DNA of 46,956 nt, taken from the NCBI RefSeq assembly GCF_000711895.1, contig NZ_JONO01000040.1, positions 1-46,956 on the forward strand. Direction: 5' to 3'. The notes below the pieces were generated by a model. It did no database searches. It was not told the DNA's origin and saw nothing but the letters and a program-made list of their open reading frames with translations. Numbering within the stretch: the stretch's first letter is position 1; every line of letters begins with the position of its first letter. This stretch comes from Photorhabdus australis DSM 17609. Its GTDB lineage: Bacteria; Pseudomonadota; Gammaproteobacteria; Enterobacterales; Enterobacteriaceae. The position numbers and the translations under genes were made by a program. Shown here in pieces: positions 17,107 to 25,406 of the stretch.

Positions 17107-20100
17107 ATGGCAGTTAACAAATCGGCTCGTGAAGGCAGTGACCAGGATATCCTATCAAGCAAATGTAATGTGAATGATTTAAGATTTTGGTCTACGTTAC
17201 TTTCCGGTCGAGATAATTTTTCTATCCCTGTTGACAGGTTAGTTCGTGATCCTGGTAAAAATCGGGTTTTAAGATCATCTTTTGATATTGATGAAAAACT
17301 TTCTTTGCAATTACGTAACCTGGCTACATGTGAAAGCAAGTCACTCAATACTGTACTCTTGAGTGCATTTTATGTCGCACTTTCAGCATTATCAGGGCAG
17401 CATGATATTGTTATAGGCAACTCTTTGAATGATGAGAATAACGGTAACAACAGCGCGTTGGACCTTGTTCCGTTAAGAGTGCAGGTTCAATCAGATATTT
17501 CCGTTGTTTCACTTATTCACCATATCGATAAACTCATAACAAACGTACAACAATATCGCTCATGTTCATTTGACCAATTAAATACATTTCTGGCATCAGT
17601 TGAAGGGCCATCACTCAATCCAATTTTTCAAATAAAATTTGCCGTAAAAAGCGTTGATTCATTAAAAAATGAGCAAGAAAAGCTTGATTTATCCCTCATC
17701 ATTGATGACAGCCATAAACAACTAACCGGTCAATTTTATTGGGCAGAAGCGGTATTTGATGTTGCTACTCTGGATCAGCTGGTGGCGGTGTACCAGCAAG
17801 TGTTAGTAGCCATTGTCGATAATCAATATCAACCCATTGGAAAACTCCCGCTATTACCGGAAAAGGACAGGCAACGCCTGAACCACTGGAACGAGACTAC
17901 AGCTTCTTTCCCTGACGAAAAAACGTTATCCCAGTTGTTTGAAGAGCAAGTGGCAAAAACCCCGACGAATACCGCGGTGATTTTTGCAGACGAAAAACTC
18001 AGCTACGCTGAACTGAACGCCAAAGCGAATGCACTTGCCCGGACAATACGCGCACGTTATCGCGCACTCACGCATAAAGAATTAGAACCGGATACATTAA
18101 TCCCACTGTATCTGGAACGCAGTGCAGAAATGATTGTTTCTATTCTGGCTATATTAAAGGCAGGAGGCGCTTATGTGCCGGTATCGCCGGAATATCCGTC
18201 AGAACGAGTCAGGTTTATGCTGCGTGATACAAAGGCTCGTGTTGTTCTAACGCAATCTGGATTGCTTGAAAAGCTGAAAAAGGCAGAAATAGAAGAGGAT
18301 GGGAATGAAATCACTTATCTGTCAGTCGATGATCCAACATTGACGCAGGGAGAAGAACAGACCAATTTGCCTCAGATAAGTGGCCCGAAAGATCTCGCCT
18401 ATGTGATATATACCTCCGGGACAACCGGACAGCCTAAAGGTGCAATGCTAGAACACAGAGGTGTCGTAAACCGTATTTTTTGGATGCAACAAACTTACCC
18501 GCTCTGTGAATCGGATCGCGTGCTGCAAAAAACACCTTATGTTTTTGACGTATCGGTATGGGAACTATTATGGGCTAACTGGACTGGAGCATGCATTGTT
18601 GTTGCTTCGCCTGAAGTTCATAAAGACCCCCAGGCTTTGCGTGCACTTATTGCCAGAGAGAATATCACCCACCTCCATTTTGTTCCTTCCATGCTTGGCG
18701 CTTTCAATCAGCATTTGATCGAGACAAATCAGCGTATTCCTTCATGTGTAAAATGTGTCTTTGCCAGTGGAGAAGCACTGACGGAAGCTACCGTTATTCA
18801 GTTTAAAGACGTTTGCGCACAACAGACTGAATTACATAACCTGTATGGACCGACAGAAGCGTCTGTTGATGTCACGGCTTATGACTGTCGTTCCGCCTCG
18901 CTAAAAGTGATACCGATTGGTAAGCCAATCAACAACATAAAGTTATATGTCCTTAACGAGAGTATGAATCTGGTGCCGTTGGGCGCGCCGGGCGAGCTTT
19001 ATCTTGGTGGTATTGGATTGGCTCGTGGATATCTCAATCGCGAGGAATTAAGTACTCAACGATTTGTAGCAAACCCCTTTGCTGATGAGCAAGACAGGGA
19101 AAAAGGGTATACACGGCTTTATAAAACAGGCGATCTGGTTCGCTGGAGAAATGACGGCGAATTGGAATATCTGGGACGGAATGATTTTCAGGTAAAAATT
19201 CGCGGTTTTCGGATCGAACCGGGAGAGATAGAAAATGCGCTGATGGGTATAGACGACGTACAGCAGGTGGCAGTCATTGCCCATGGCAAGGAAGCGAATA
19301 GCTATTTAGTCGCATATGTTGTACCAACACAGGGAAAAACGCTATCAGAGTCAGACCTGCGTGATGCGTTGTTGAAGGTTTTACCGGAGTATATGGTGCC
19401 GAGTGTGTTTATTACGCTGCAAAAGTTACCGTTGACGATAAACGGTAAACTGGACCGTAAAGGGCTGCCGACACCAGAAGAGGTAAGAAATCGTATTTAC
19501 GAGGCACCAGGAACAGAAATAGAGCGGGAGCTGTGCCAGCTTTGGGAAGAAATACTGGGAGTCAGTCAGATAGGCATGACAGATAACTTTTTCCGCTTAG
19601 GGGGGAATTCTATTACCACGGTTAAATTATCTGCTGTCATTCAGAATCGGTATAAGAAAAACATACCGTTGTCACAACTTTTCAATATTCAGGATATTAA
19701 AACCTTATCGTCAATTTTGCATGATGCGCCGATTGAAACTCTGAATATTCCACCGTCTCCGCAACCCCAAATTTTATCATTTGCTCAAGAAAGGATGCTG
19801 TTCATTGAACGATCGTCAGGAGGAACATGCGCCTACCATATTCCCTTGTTAGTAAAGCTAAAGGGTGATGTGAAACTGGATGTTTTGACCGACTCGCTGT
19901 CTTATCTGCAAGAAAGGCATCAGATACTCAAAACAGTCTATCGAACAAACGATCAAGGCCATGATTATCAAACCCTTATAGATATACCGTTATCCATAAA
20001 TTCTGTGGTGATTCATGATGATAATGAATGGTTGAAGAGAGTGAAAAAAGATGCCTCGCAACTGTTTGACCTGTCCAATGAACATCCAGTCAGATACCGC

Positions 20101-22914
20101 CATTATATTGTTGGTGATGAGCAATATTTGCTGATGGTGTGGCACCATATTGCCTTTGATGGATGGTCGACAGATATTTTTCTATCCGAACTTGCTCAGG
20201 TATACACCTCTTACTTGCATGCATCAGAGCCTGACTTGCCTGAACTCCCTATTCAGTATGTCGATTTTGCCTACTGGCAACGCGAATCTTTGGTCGATGA
20301 GGATGTACAACTTCATCTCTCTTATTGGCAAGAGGTGTTGTCAGGTTATGAAAATCTTGCTTTCCCGGCGGATAAACCGCGTCCGGCTCAGTTCGATGAC
20401 AGCGGGAAGGAACACCATTTCTTGCTGAGCGGGATGTTATCAAACTCACTGCGAGAACTGGCAAAAAATGAAGCAACTACCTTGAATACGGTTATGTTGG
20501 GAGCGCTTTATGTCTCACTGGCGGTCATGTCAGGACACCATGATATTGTTATCGGCATTCCATCAGATGGCAGGCATTATATTCAGACGCAGCCATTGAT
20601 TGGTTTCTTCGTTAATTCCTTACCGATAAGGATCAATGAAAATTTCTCGGTTTCTGTCCGTGAGCTGATTGCTTCCCTTCATACTCGTATTATTGCCGCC
20701 AAATCTCATCAGGATTTGCCGTTTGACCGATTGGTCAGCGAATTAAGCATTGAAAATGACCTGTCAAGGCACCCGGTATTTCAGGTAATGTTTGCGGTGC
20801 AAAGCTTTGGGCAATATCGTGCAGAAAATCTGCCTTTCATTCCGGTGACACTGTCACAGAATCAATCCTTAGCGCCGGCAGCAAAATTTGATATCAGTTT
20901 GATTATTGACGATAGCCATGAACAACTCCGTGGTCAATTTTGTTGGGCCGAGGCGGTATTTGATGATGTCACCATGACTCAACTGATCGCCGTGTATCAG
21001 CAAGTGCTGGTGGCTTTTGTCGGTAACAAACATCAACCCGTTGGAGAGCTTCCATTGTTACCGGAAGAGGACAAACAACGCTTGGACCGCTGGAATGATA
21101 CGACAGCTTCTTTCCCGGCTGACAAGACGTTATCCCAGTTGTTTGAAGAGCAAGTGGTAAAAACCCCAGAAAACACTGCGGTGATTTTTGCAGACGAAAA
21201 ACTCAGCTACGCTGAACTGAACGCCAAAGCGAATGCACTTGCCCGGACAATCCGTACACGTTATCGCGCGCTCACGAATAAGGAGTTGGAACCCGATACG
21301 TTGATTCCGCTGTATCTGGAACGCAGTGCAGAGATGATTATCTCTATCCTTGCCGTATTAAAAGCAGGGGCCGCTTATGTGCCGGTATCGCCGGAATATC
21401 CATCAGAACGGGTCAGGTTTATGCTGAGTGATACAAAGGCCCGCGTCGTTCTGACCCAATCTGGTCTGCTGGAAAAGATAAAGGCAGGAGAGAGTGGGAA
21501 TGGAATCGTTTACCTGTCAGTCGATGATCCAACATTAACGCAGGATATAGAGCAGACCAATTTGCCTGCGATAAGTGGCCCGAAAAATCTCGCCTATGTG
21601 ATATATACCTCCGGGACAACCGGGCAACCTAAAGGCGTCATGATAGAACAAAATGGGGTTGTTAATTTATTGCATTCCCAACGTCAAACAATGTGTTTTA
21701 GTGATGATGAAAAAGTTCTTGGATTGGCGCCTTATGTCTTTGATGCATCCATTGAACAGATATTCTTACCGGTATTATCAGGTGGATGCTTTATCATGGC
21801 CTCTGATGCGGATCTGAAAGATGTTGAAAAAATAAAGCATTTCGCTTTCAAATATCAGGTAACGCATATTCACGCAACGCCTGATTATCTGTTATCCCTT
21901 GGTAGCTTAAATGAACTGATGACTCTCCGGCGTGTCATCAGTGGGGGTGATCGGTGCCATGCTCAATTGAAATCACTCTTTGGTGAAAAATTGAATAATG
22001 AATATGGTCCGACTGAAACAACAGTCACTTCCCTCAATTTTATCAATTATCCTAACTGCCGCTATAACGGTGGCATAGGTAAACCCATTGCCAATACGAA
22101 ATTATATGTTCTTTCTCCGCAGATGAAACGCCTACCGGTAGGTGCCTTAGGAGAGCTTTACATCTCAGGCGCTGGCGTTGCCCGTGGATATCTGAATCGT
22201 GATGAACTGAGCGCGCAACGATTTGTAGAAAACCCTTTTGCCGATGAACATGACAAGGAGAAAGGGTATACACGGCTTTATAAAACGGGCGACCTGGTTC
22301 GCTGGCGAGGTGATGGTGAACTGGAATATCTGGGAAGAAATGACTGTCAGCTAAAAATCCGCGGATTCCGCATCGAACCGGGAGAGATAGAGAATACGCT
22401 GATGGACATAGACGACGTACAACAAGTCGCAGTTATCGCCCATGGCAAGGAAACGAATAGCTATTTAGTCGCATATGTTGTACCGACACAGGGAAAAGCG
22501 CTATCAGAATCGAACCTGCGTGATGCGTTGGTGAAGGTTTTGCCGGAGTATATGGTTCCGAGTCTATTTATTACGCTGGAAAAGTTACCGTTGACGATAA
22601 ACGGCAAATTGGACCGTAAAGGTTTGCCGGCACCCGGAGAAGTCAGAAATGGTGACTACGAGGCACCCGAGAGAGAAATAGAGCGTAAGCTGTGTCAAAT
22701 CTGGCAAGAAGTACTGGGTGTCGGGCAGGTAGGTATCAATGATAATTTCTTTCACATCGGAGGTAACTCTTTATCCGCTGTCCGGTTGGTTGCAAAGATG
22801 AATACTCAGATGCCGGGGCAAATGAAAGTAAGAATTAGGGATATTTTCAGACATAAAACCATTGCCATATTGCTTAAATCGCTGGAAAAGACAACTGAAG
22901 TAACAATGGTGTAA
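17107..22914 (+). CDS. Non-ribosomal peptide synthetase 1: (half C)-A-PCP-C-A-PCP
   Basis: I chose the ATG at 17107 (AAGGAT upstream); the frame is open to 17047, which would overlap the PhzF gene. Product of 1,935 residues. Residues about 24-250 are only the C-terminal half of a condensation domain, without HHxxxDG. A1 runs about 258-785 with YTSGTTGQPKG; its pocket reads D-V-W-H-F-S-L-V-D-K, the known serine code. PCP1 Ser835 is in GGNS. A complete C domain follows with HHIAFDG (His1013-Gly1019). A2 runs about 1323-1845; its pocket reads D-A-E-H-I-G-E-V-T-K, which I cannot match; the acidic residues hint at a basic amino acid. PCP2 Ser1888 is in GGNS. There is no epimerase or thioesterase domain, so the chain passes to NRPS2. 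As the only half-C protein it is the likely initiator. Confidence 0.95.
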   Translation: MAVNKSAREGSDQDILSSKCNVNDLRFWSTLLSGRDNFSIPVDRLVRDPGKNRVLRSSFDIDEKLSLQLRNLATCESKSLNTVLLSAFYVALSALSGQHDIVIGNSLNDENNGNNSALDLVPLRVQVQSDISVVSLIHHIDKLITNVQQYRSCSFDQLNTFLASVEGPSLNPIFQIKFAVKSVDSLKNEQEKLDLSLIIDDSHKQLTGQFYWAEAVFDVATLDQLVAVYQQVLVAIVDNQYQPIGKLPLLPEKDRQRLNHWNETTASFPDEKTLSQLFEEQVAKTPTNTAVIFADEKLSYAELNAKANALARTIRARYRALTHKELEPDTLIPLYLERSAEMIVSILAILKAGGAYVPVSPEYPSERVRFMLRDTKARVVLTQSGLLEKLKKAEIEEDGNEITYLSVDDPTLTQGEEQTNLPQISGPKDLAYVIYTSGTTGQPKGAMLEHRGVVNRIFWMQQTYPLCESDRVLQKTPYVFDVSVWELLWANWTGACIVVASPEVHKDPQALRALIARENITHLHFVPSMLGAFNQHLIETNQRIPSCVKCVFASGEALTEATVIQFKDVCAQQTELHNLYGPTEASVDVTAYDCRSASLKVIPIGKPINNIKLYVLNESMNLVPLGAPGELYLGGIGLARGYLNREELSTQRFVANPFADEQDREKGYTRLYKTGDLVRWRNDGELEYLGRNDFQVKIRGFRIEPGEIENALMGIDDVQQVAVIAHGKEANSYLVAYVVPTQGKTLSESDLRDALLKVLPEYMVPSVFITLQKLPLTINGKLDRKGLPTPEEVRNRIYEAPGTEIERELCQLWEEILGVSQIGMTDNFFRLGGNSITTVKLSAVIQNRYKKNIPLSQLFNIQDIKTLSSILHDAPIETLNIPPSPQPQILSFAQERMLFIERSSGGTCAYHIPLLVKLKGDVKLDVLTDSLSYLQERHQILKTVYRTNDQGHDYQTLIDIPLSINSVVIHDDNEWLKRVKKDASQLFDLSNEHPVRYRHYIVGDEQYLLMVWHHIAFDGWSTDIFLSELAQVYTSYLHASEPDLPELPIQYVDFAYWQRESLVDEDVQLHLSYWQEVLSGYENLAFPADKPRPAQFDDSGKEHHFLLSGMLSNSLRELAKNEATTLNTVMLGALYVSLAVMSGHHDIVIGIPSDGRHYIQTQPLIGFFVNSLPIRINENFSVSVRELIASLHTRIIAAKSHQDLPFDRLVSELSIENDLSRHPVFQVMFAVQSFGQYRAENLPFIPVTLSQNQSLAPAAKFDISLIIDDSHEQLRGQFCWAEAVFDDVTMTQLIAVYQQVLVAFVGNKHQPVGELPLLPEEDKQRLDRWNDTTASFPADKTLSQLFEEQVVKTPENTAVIFADEKLSYAELNAKANALARTIRTRYRALTNKELEPDTLIPLYLERSAEMIISILAVLKAGAAYVPVSPEYPSERVRFMLSDTKARVVLTQSGLLEKIKAGESGNGIVYLSVDDPTLTQDIEQTNLPAISGPKNLAYVIYTSGTTGQPKGVMIEQNGVVNLLHSQRQTMCFSDDEKVLGLAPYVFDASIEQIFLPVLSGGCFIMASDADLKDVEKIKHFAFKYQVTHIHATPDYLLSLGSLNELMTLRRVISGGDRCHAQLKSLFGEKLNNEYGPTETTVTSLNFINYPNCRYNGGIGKPIANTKLYVLSPQMKRLPVGALGELYISGAGVARGYLNRDELSAQRFVENPFADEHDKEKGYTRLYKTGDLVRWRGDGELEYLGRNDCQLKIRGFRIEPGEIENTLMDIDDVQQVAVIAHGKETNSYLVAYVVPTQGKALSESNLRDALVKVLPEYMVPSLFITLEKLPLTINGKLDRKGLPAPGEVRNGDYEAPEREIERKLCQIWQEVLGVGQVGINDNFFHIGGNSLSAVRLVAKMNTQMPGQMKVRIRDIFRHKTIAILLKSLEKTTEVTMV

Positions 22915-22932
22915 GTCATCAATAACATATGA

Positions 22933-22964
22933 GGGAAAGCAAGGTACGAGAACACCGCTTTCCC
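22933..22964 (+). terminator. Possible terminator hairpin after NRPS1
   Basis: GGGAAAGC at 22933-22940 pairs with GCTTTCCC at 22957-22964, and GGT/ACC inside can extend the stem past a small bulge. The following bases are only modestly T-rich. It starts 18 bp after the NRPS1 stop and would separate NRPS1 from the toxin-antitoxin locus. Confidence 0.5.
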
Positions 22965-23175
22965 TAAATTGTCTAATAAGCCTCTGTTTATTCTGATAGA
23001 ACTGGCGGGGGCTTATTGAAGGCACTTAAGAATCGTTTTATTCAATAAGCTTATTATGTTCAAATTATCAGTAACAGTGATGAAATAAATAAACAGGAAT
23101 TTAGGTTTTAAAGTTATTCGTTATTCTAATAAGTCAATAATATGCTTCTACATAAATACCACCTGGTTTAATAAA

Positions 23176-23204
23176 TTGACAACTGCGTATATCAACAGTA
23201 GTAT
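23176..23204 (+). promoter_or_regulatory. Promoter for the antitoxin RNA
   Basis: A perfect TTGACA box (23176-23181) is followed after 17 bases by TAGTAT (23199-23204). Transcription would begin near 23211, just before the tandem repeats. A strong constitutive promoter in front of the repeat RNA is what type III systems need to keep antitoxin in excess. Confidence 0.65.
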
Positions 23205-23220
23205 ATAAAGGCAGTTTGTG

Positions 23221-23331
23221 GTGGTAGGAGGGTCCCCACGTAAAAAACAGAAATCTCCGAGCAGAAGTATGCTGGTGGCAGGAGGGTCCCCACGTAAAAA
23301 ACAGAAACCTCCGAACAGAATTAACTGCCAG
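23221..23331 (+). ncRNA. tenpI: TenpI-like antitoxin RNA (two tandem repeats)
   Basis: Two direct repeats with a period of 54 bases start at 23221 and 23275. They share GGAGGGTCCCCACGTAAAA, then CAGAAA and CTCCGA, and diverge only near their ends. They are followed directly by a strong hairpin terminator and then by a TenpN-like toxin gene. In type III systems the toxin endoribonuclease cuts the repeat RNA into units that bind and inhibit the toxin. The arrangement promoter-repeats-terminator-toxin matches that scheme, and the tenpIN family was named from Photorhabdus. Open frames on the opposite strand through the repeats are not genes. Confidence 0.8.
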
Positions 23332-23359
23332 AAAAAACCCCTGACTTGGGGTTTTTTTT
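23332..23359 (+). terminator. Intrinsic terminator between antitoxin repeats and toxin
   Basis: AAAAAACCCC-TGACTT-GGGGTTTTTTTT is a textbook intrinsic terminator with a run of eight T. In type III systems such a terminator sets the ratio of antitoxin RNA to toxin mRNA by letting only some transcripts read through. Confidence 0.92.
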
Positions 23360-23381
23360 GATCTACGCAAAAGTGATCAGG

Positions 23382-23849
23382 ATGAAATTAAAAAAATTGA
23401 CTCAAGCCTTTTATGATGAGAATTCTCATCTCATACAAGCAGTTGATAATGAAGATGGAAAGTGGATACCAGGTAAAACCCGCGGACATGGTATTGTTGT
23501 AATAAACATCAACAAATTAACTTTCGCGATCCCACTTAGAACTTCAATTAAACATAATGCAGCATATATTACTCAAAGATCCGTTCAAAAAGGTATTAAA
23601 GGGAAAGGATTAGATTACTCGAAAGCATTATTAATCGTCAATTCGAGATATATTTCTGATGAAATATTTTTGATTCCGCACGAACAATATAAAAAGATTG
23701 AGGGAAAAGAGCATTTCATTACAATAAAATTTGAGAAGTATGTAGAGAAATATATCAAAGCGGTTAAACATAGTGATAAGTATATTATTAACAGCTTAGA
23801 ATATCGTTTCACAACACTTCAGAATTATCATTACCAGTTAGGTCTATGA
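23382..23849 (+). CDS. tenpN: Type III toxin-antitoxin system endoribonuclease toxin, TenpN-like
   Basis: About 155 residues from the ATG at 23382; the ribosome site is poor (only AGG, almost touching the ATG), fitting low toxin synthesis. The protein has the TenpN/ToxN pattern as I remember it: an N-terminal LKKLTQAFYDEN, a beta strand with RGHGIVVININKLTFAIPLR, KGKGLDYSKALLI, then FEKYVEKYIKAV and a C-terminal YRFTTLQNYH. Such toxins are sequence-specific RNases that cut mRNA when antitoxin RNA is lost and can cause abortive phage infection. It lies 22 bases after the terminator. Its position between NRPS1 and the rest of the NRPS-PKS genes is unusual. Confidence 0.85.
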   Translation: MKLKKLTQAFYDENSHLIQAVDNEDGKWIPGKTRGHGIVVININKLTFAIPLRTSIKHNAAYITQRSVQKGIKGKGLDYSKALLIVNSRYISDEIFLIPHEQYKKIEGKEHFITIKFEKYVEKYIKAVKHSDKYIINSLEYRFTTLQNYHYQLGL

Positions 23850-24181
23850 ATAATACGATAATGTTTTCTCATTGATTGGTGCTCTATTTTAACGGAAATA
23901 CTAACAGAGTATTTAACTCAAATAATTTATTTAAACTTATACCCGTTCGATTGATGAAATACCTACTTGAATCTCCATCATCAAATTAAGGTGCGTTTAA
24001 TGCTGATAAAATATGTACAGAAAATGACAACTGTCTAAATAAAGATCATTCATTTATTCCCATGTGATATATAAAATATTTTTAAGATCGAAAAAATTAT
24101 ATTGGCTATGCACAGTAATGAACGGCATATTTTATCCATATGTTAATTTATGGGAAATTTATTATTAACATTAATTCTTAG

Positions 24182-24197
24182 TGTGACTAATATCACA
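24182..24197. promoter_or_regulatory. CRP-cAMP binding site
   Basis: TGTGACTAATATCACA has two perfect consensus half-sites, TGTGA and TCACA, six bases apart. It is in the 500-bp gap (23850-24350) before the thioesterase-GNAT-NRPS2 genes, about 170 bases upstream of the first start codon. Nothing else gene-like is in that gap, so CRP probably acts on this operon. I could not place a convincing -10 box. Confidence 0.65.
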
Positions 24198-24228
24198 AAA
24201 GAAGAAGAAAACAGGGGAAAAAGATCAA

Positions 24229-24245
24229 GCAAGATTTTATCTTGC
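24229..24245. promoter_or_regulatory. Perfect 7-bp inverted repeat upstream of the NRPS2 operon
   Basis: GCAAGAT-TTT-ATCTTGC is a perfect palindrome 31 bases after the CRP site and about 105 bases before the thioesterase start. It could be an operator for a dimeric regulator or a small RNA hairpin. No T-run follows on the plus strand. Confidence 0.4.
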
Positions 24246-24350
24246 ATCACAATTTCAGTATGAAGCTAATTATTGCTAACTACTTAGTTTCATAAAGTAA
24301 TTACATTATGAAATTGTTATTTATAGAAACTTTCAGGTGTTAATGGCGGA

Positions 24351-24782
24351 GTGAATTTGAACGAGTTAGAACATGTGACAGATGGAAGTATTGAAGCATT
24401 TAATCACTCTCCATTATTTAAAACACTTGGATTCACGATTGTCGAATGGGGTGTGGATTTTGTTGATCTGCGGATACAACATGGCAATCCATGCCATGCG
24501 GGTTCTTTCGGGAAAAATACAGCTGTAGGGATTAATGGTGCAATAGTAACAGCAGCGTTGGAATCAGCTCTTGGCATCTCTGGATTTATTGGATTCGGTT
24601 GCACACCATCTGGTGTCGTTGCTCTTGATATCAAAATGATGCAGATCATCCGTGGTCAGTTTAGTCATGTGAAAGCACGTATAGACAGAAAAACCCGGAC
24701 AATGATTTTCGCGTCAGCACATCTCTATAGCGAGAGGGGCGGTTTATGTGCGACTGCAAGCGGTATTGTTGCCAAAGGATAA
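24351..24782 (+). CDS. Hotdog-fold thioesterase, PaaI-like
   Basis: A 143-residue protein with the PaaI/4HBT pattern: FNHSPLFKTLGF near the start, the loop GINGAIVTAALESALG in place of the usual HGG..., and C-terminal beta strands ending ATASGIVAKG. Members hydrolyse acyl-CoA or carrier-bound thioesters. In a biosynthetic cluster it may edit mis-loaded carrier domains or free a precursor acid. The start is a GTG at 24351 or a TTG at 24357 (GGAG 5 bases before it); there is no in-frame ATG nearby. It leads an operon with the GNAT gene 18 bp downstream and NRPS2 after that. Confidence 0.75.
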   Translation: MNLNELEHVTDGSIEAFNHSPLFKTLGFTIVEWGVDFVDLRIQHGNPCHAGSFGKNTAVGINGAIVTAALESALGISGFIGFGCTPSGVVALDIKMMQIIRGQFSHVKARIDRKTRTMIFASAHLYSERGGLCATASGIVAKG

Positions 24783-24800
24783 TGAACGGGAGAGCTGACT

Positions 24801-25340
24801 ATGCTGAAAAATGAAAGAATTATGCTGGTTGAACCTACAATCGACCTTGCTAACACAATGTATTCTGCAATTAAAGAAAATAGAGAGCACCTTTCTCGTT
24901 ATATGCCTTGGGTAAAAGCCATCACGGATGAAGAAAGTTTTATTGAGAATATGAAGGAAGCGGTGGAAAATTTTAATAAATGTGAAGGTGAATTGCGATT
25001 TTCCATCATTCGGTTAGATGATAATCGGTTTCTTGGCGCGCTGGGGCTTATTGTCCGTGATAAATCAATCCCATTCTTCGAAATGGGATATTGGCTATGT
25101 CGTGATGCTGTAGGTTTTGGCTATGTCAGTGACGGTGTAAAACTCTTAGAAAAATATGCATTCGAAAATCTTAAAGCCAAACGAATCGAAATTCGTATGG
25201 CTGCCAGTAATATGGCAAGTAGGAAGGTCGCAGAAAGAAATAATTATCAATTAGAAGGCATTCTAAAATGCGAACGAAGGCTGCCATCTGGAGAGATAGA
25301 TGATACTGCGATATATGGTAAATGTATGTATCAACGTTAA
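24801..25340 (+). CDS. GNAT acetyltransferase, RimJ/RimL-like
   Basis: A 179-residue protein. Typical RimJ/L pattern: ERIMLVEPT at the start, MPWVKA, EMGYWLCRDAVGFGYVSDGV around the acetyl-CoA loop, then RIEIRMAASNMASRKVAERNNYQLEGIL. Such enzymes acetylate protein N-termini, and relatives in gene clusters acetylate amino groups of antibiotics for self-protection. Either role, or tailoring of the free N-terminus of the peptide made here, fits; sequence does not decide. The ATG has GGGAG 8 bases upstream. Confidence 0.85.
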   Translation: MLKNERIMLVEPTIDLANTMYSAIKENREHLSRYMPWVKAITDEESFIENMKEAVENFNKCEGELRFSIIRLDDNRFLGALGLIVRDKSIPFFEMGYWLCRDAVGFGYVSDGVKLLEKYAFENLKAKRIEIRMAASNMASRKVAERNNYQLEGILKCERRLPSGEIDDTAIYGKCMYQR

Positions 25341-25347
25341 TTAGCAT

Positions 25348-25375
25348 AAAAAATAAAACCCTCTTTATTGAGGGT
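25348..25375 (-). terminator. Intrinsic terminator pointing to the minus strand
   Basis: ACCCTC-TTTATT-GAGGGT (25358-25375) forms a 6-bp GC-rich stem. The A-run on its left (25348-25358) becomes a T-run only when the minus strand is read. It lies in the 66-bp gap between the GNAT gene and NRPS2, both plus-strand, so it would stop antisense transcription from inside NRPS2. On the plus strand it would be only a hairpin ahead of the NRPS2 start. Confidence 0.6.
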
Positions 25376-25406
25376 GGCACAACCCATTCTTAAACAAACT
25401 ATGTGA

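Noticed and set aside
23221-23327. CRISPR array
   Set aside because: Only two units that are tandem without unique spacers, followed by a terminator and a TenpN-like gene; type III antitoxin repeats explain them.
23134-23370. 78-codon open frame on the minus strand with repeated FTWGPS
   Set aside because: It is the reverse complement of the antitoxin repeats and terminator; the repeated peptide is a by-product.
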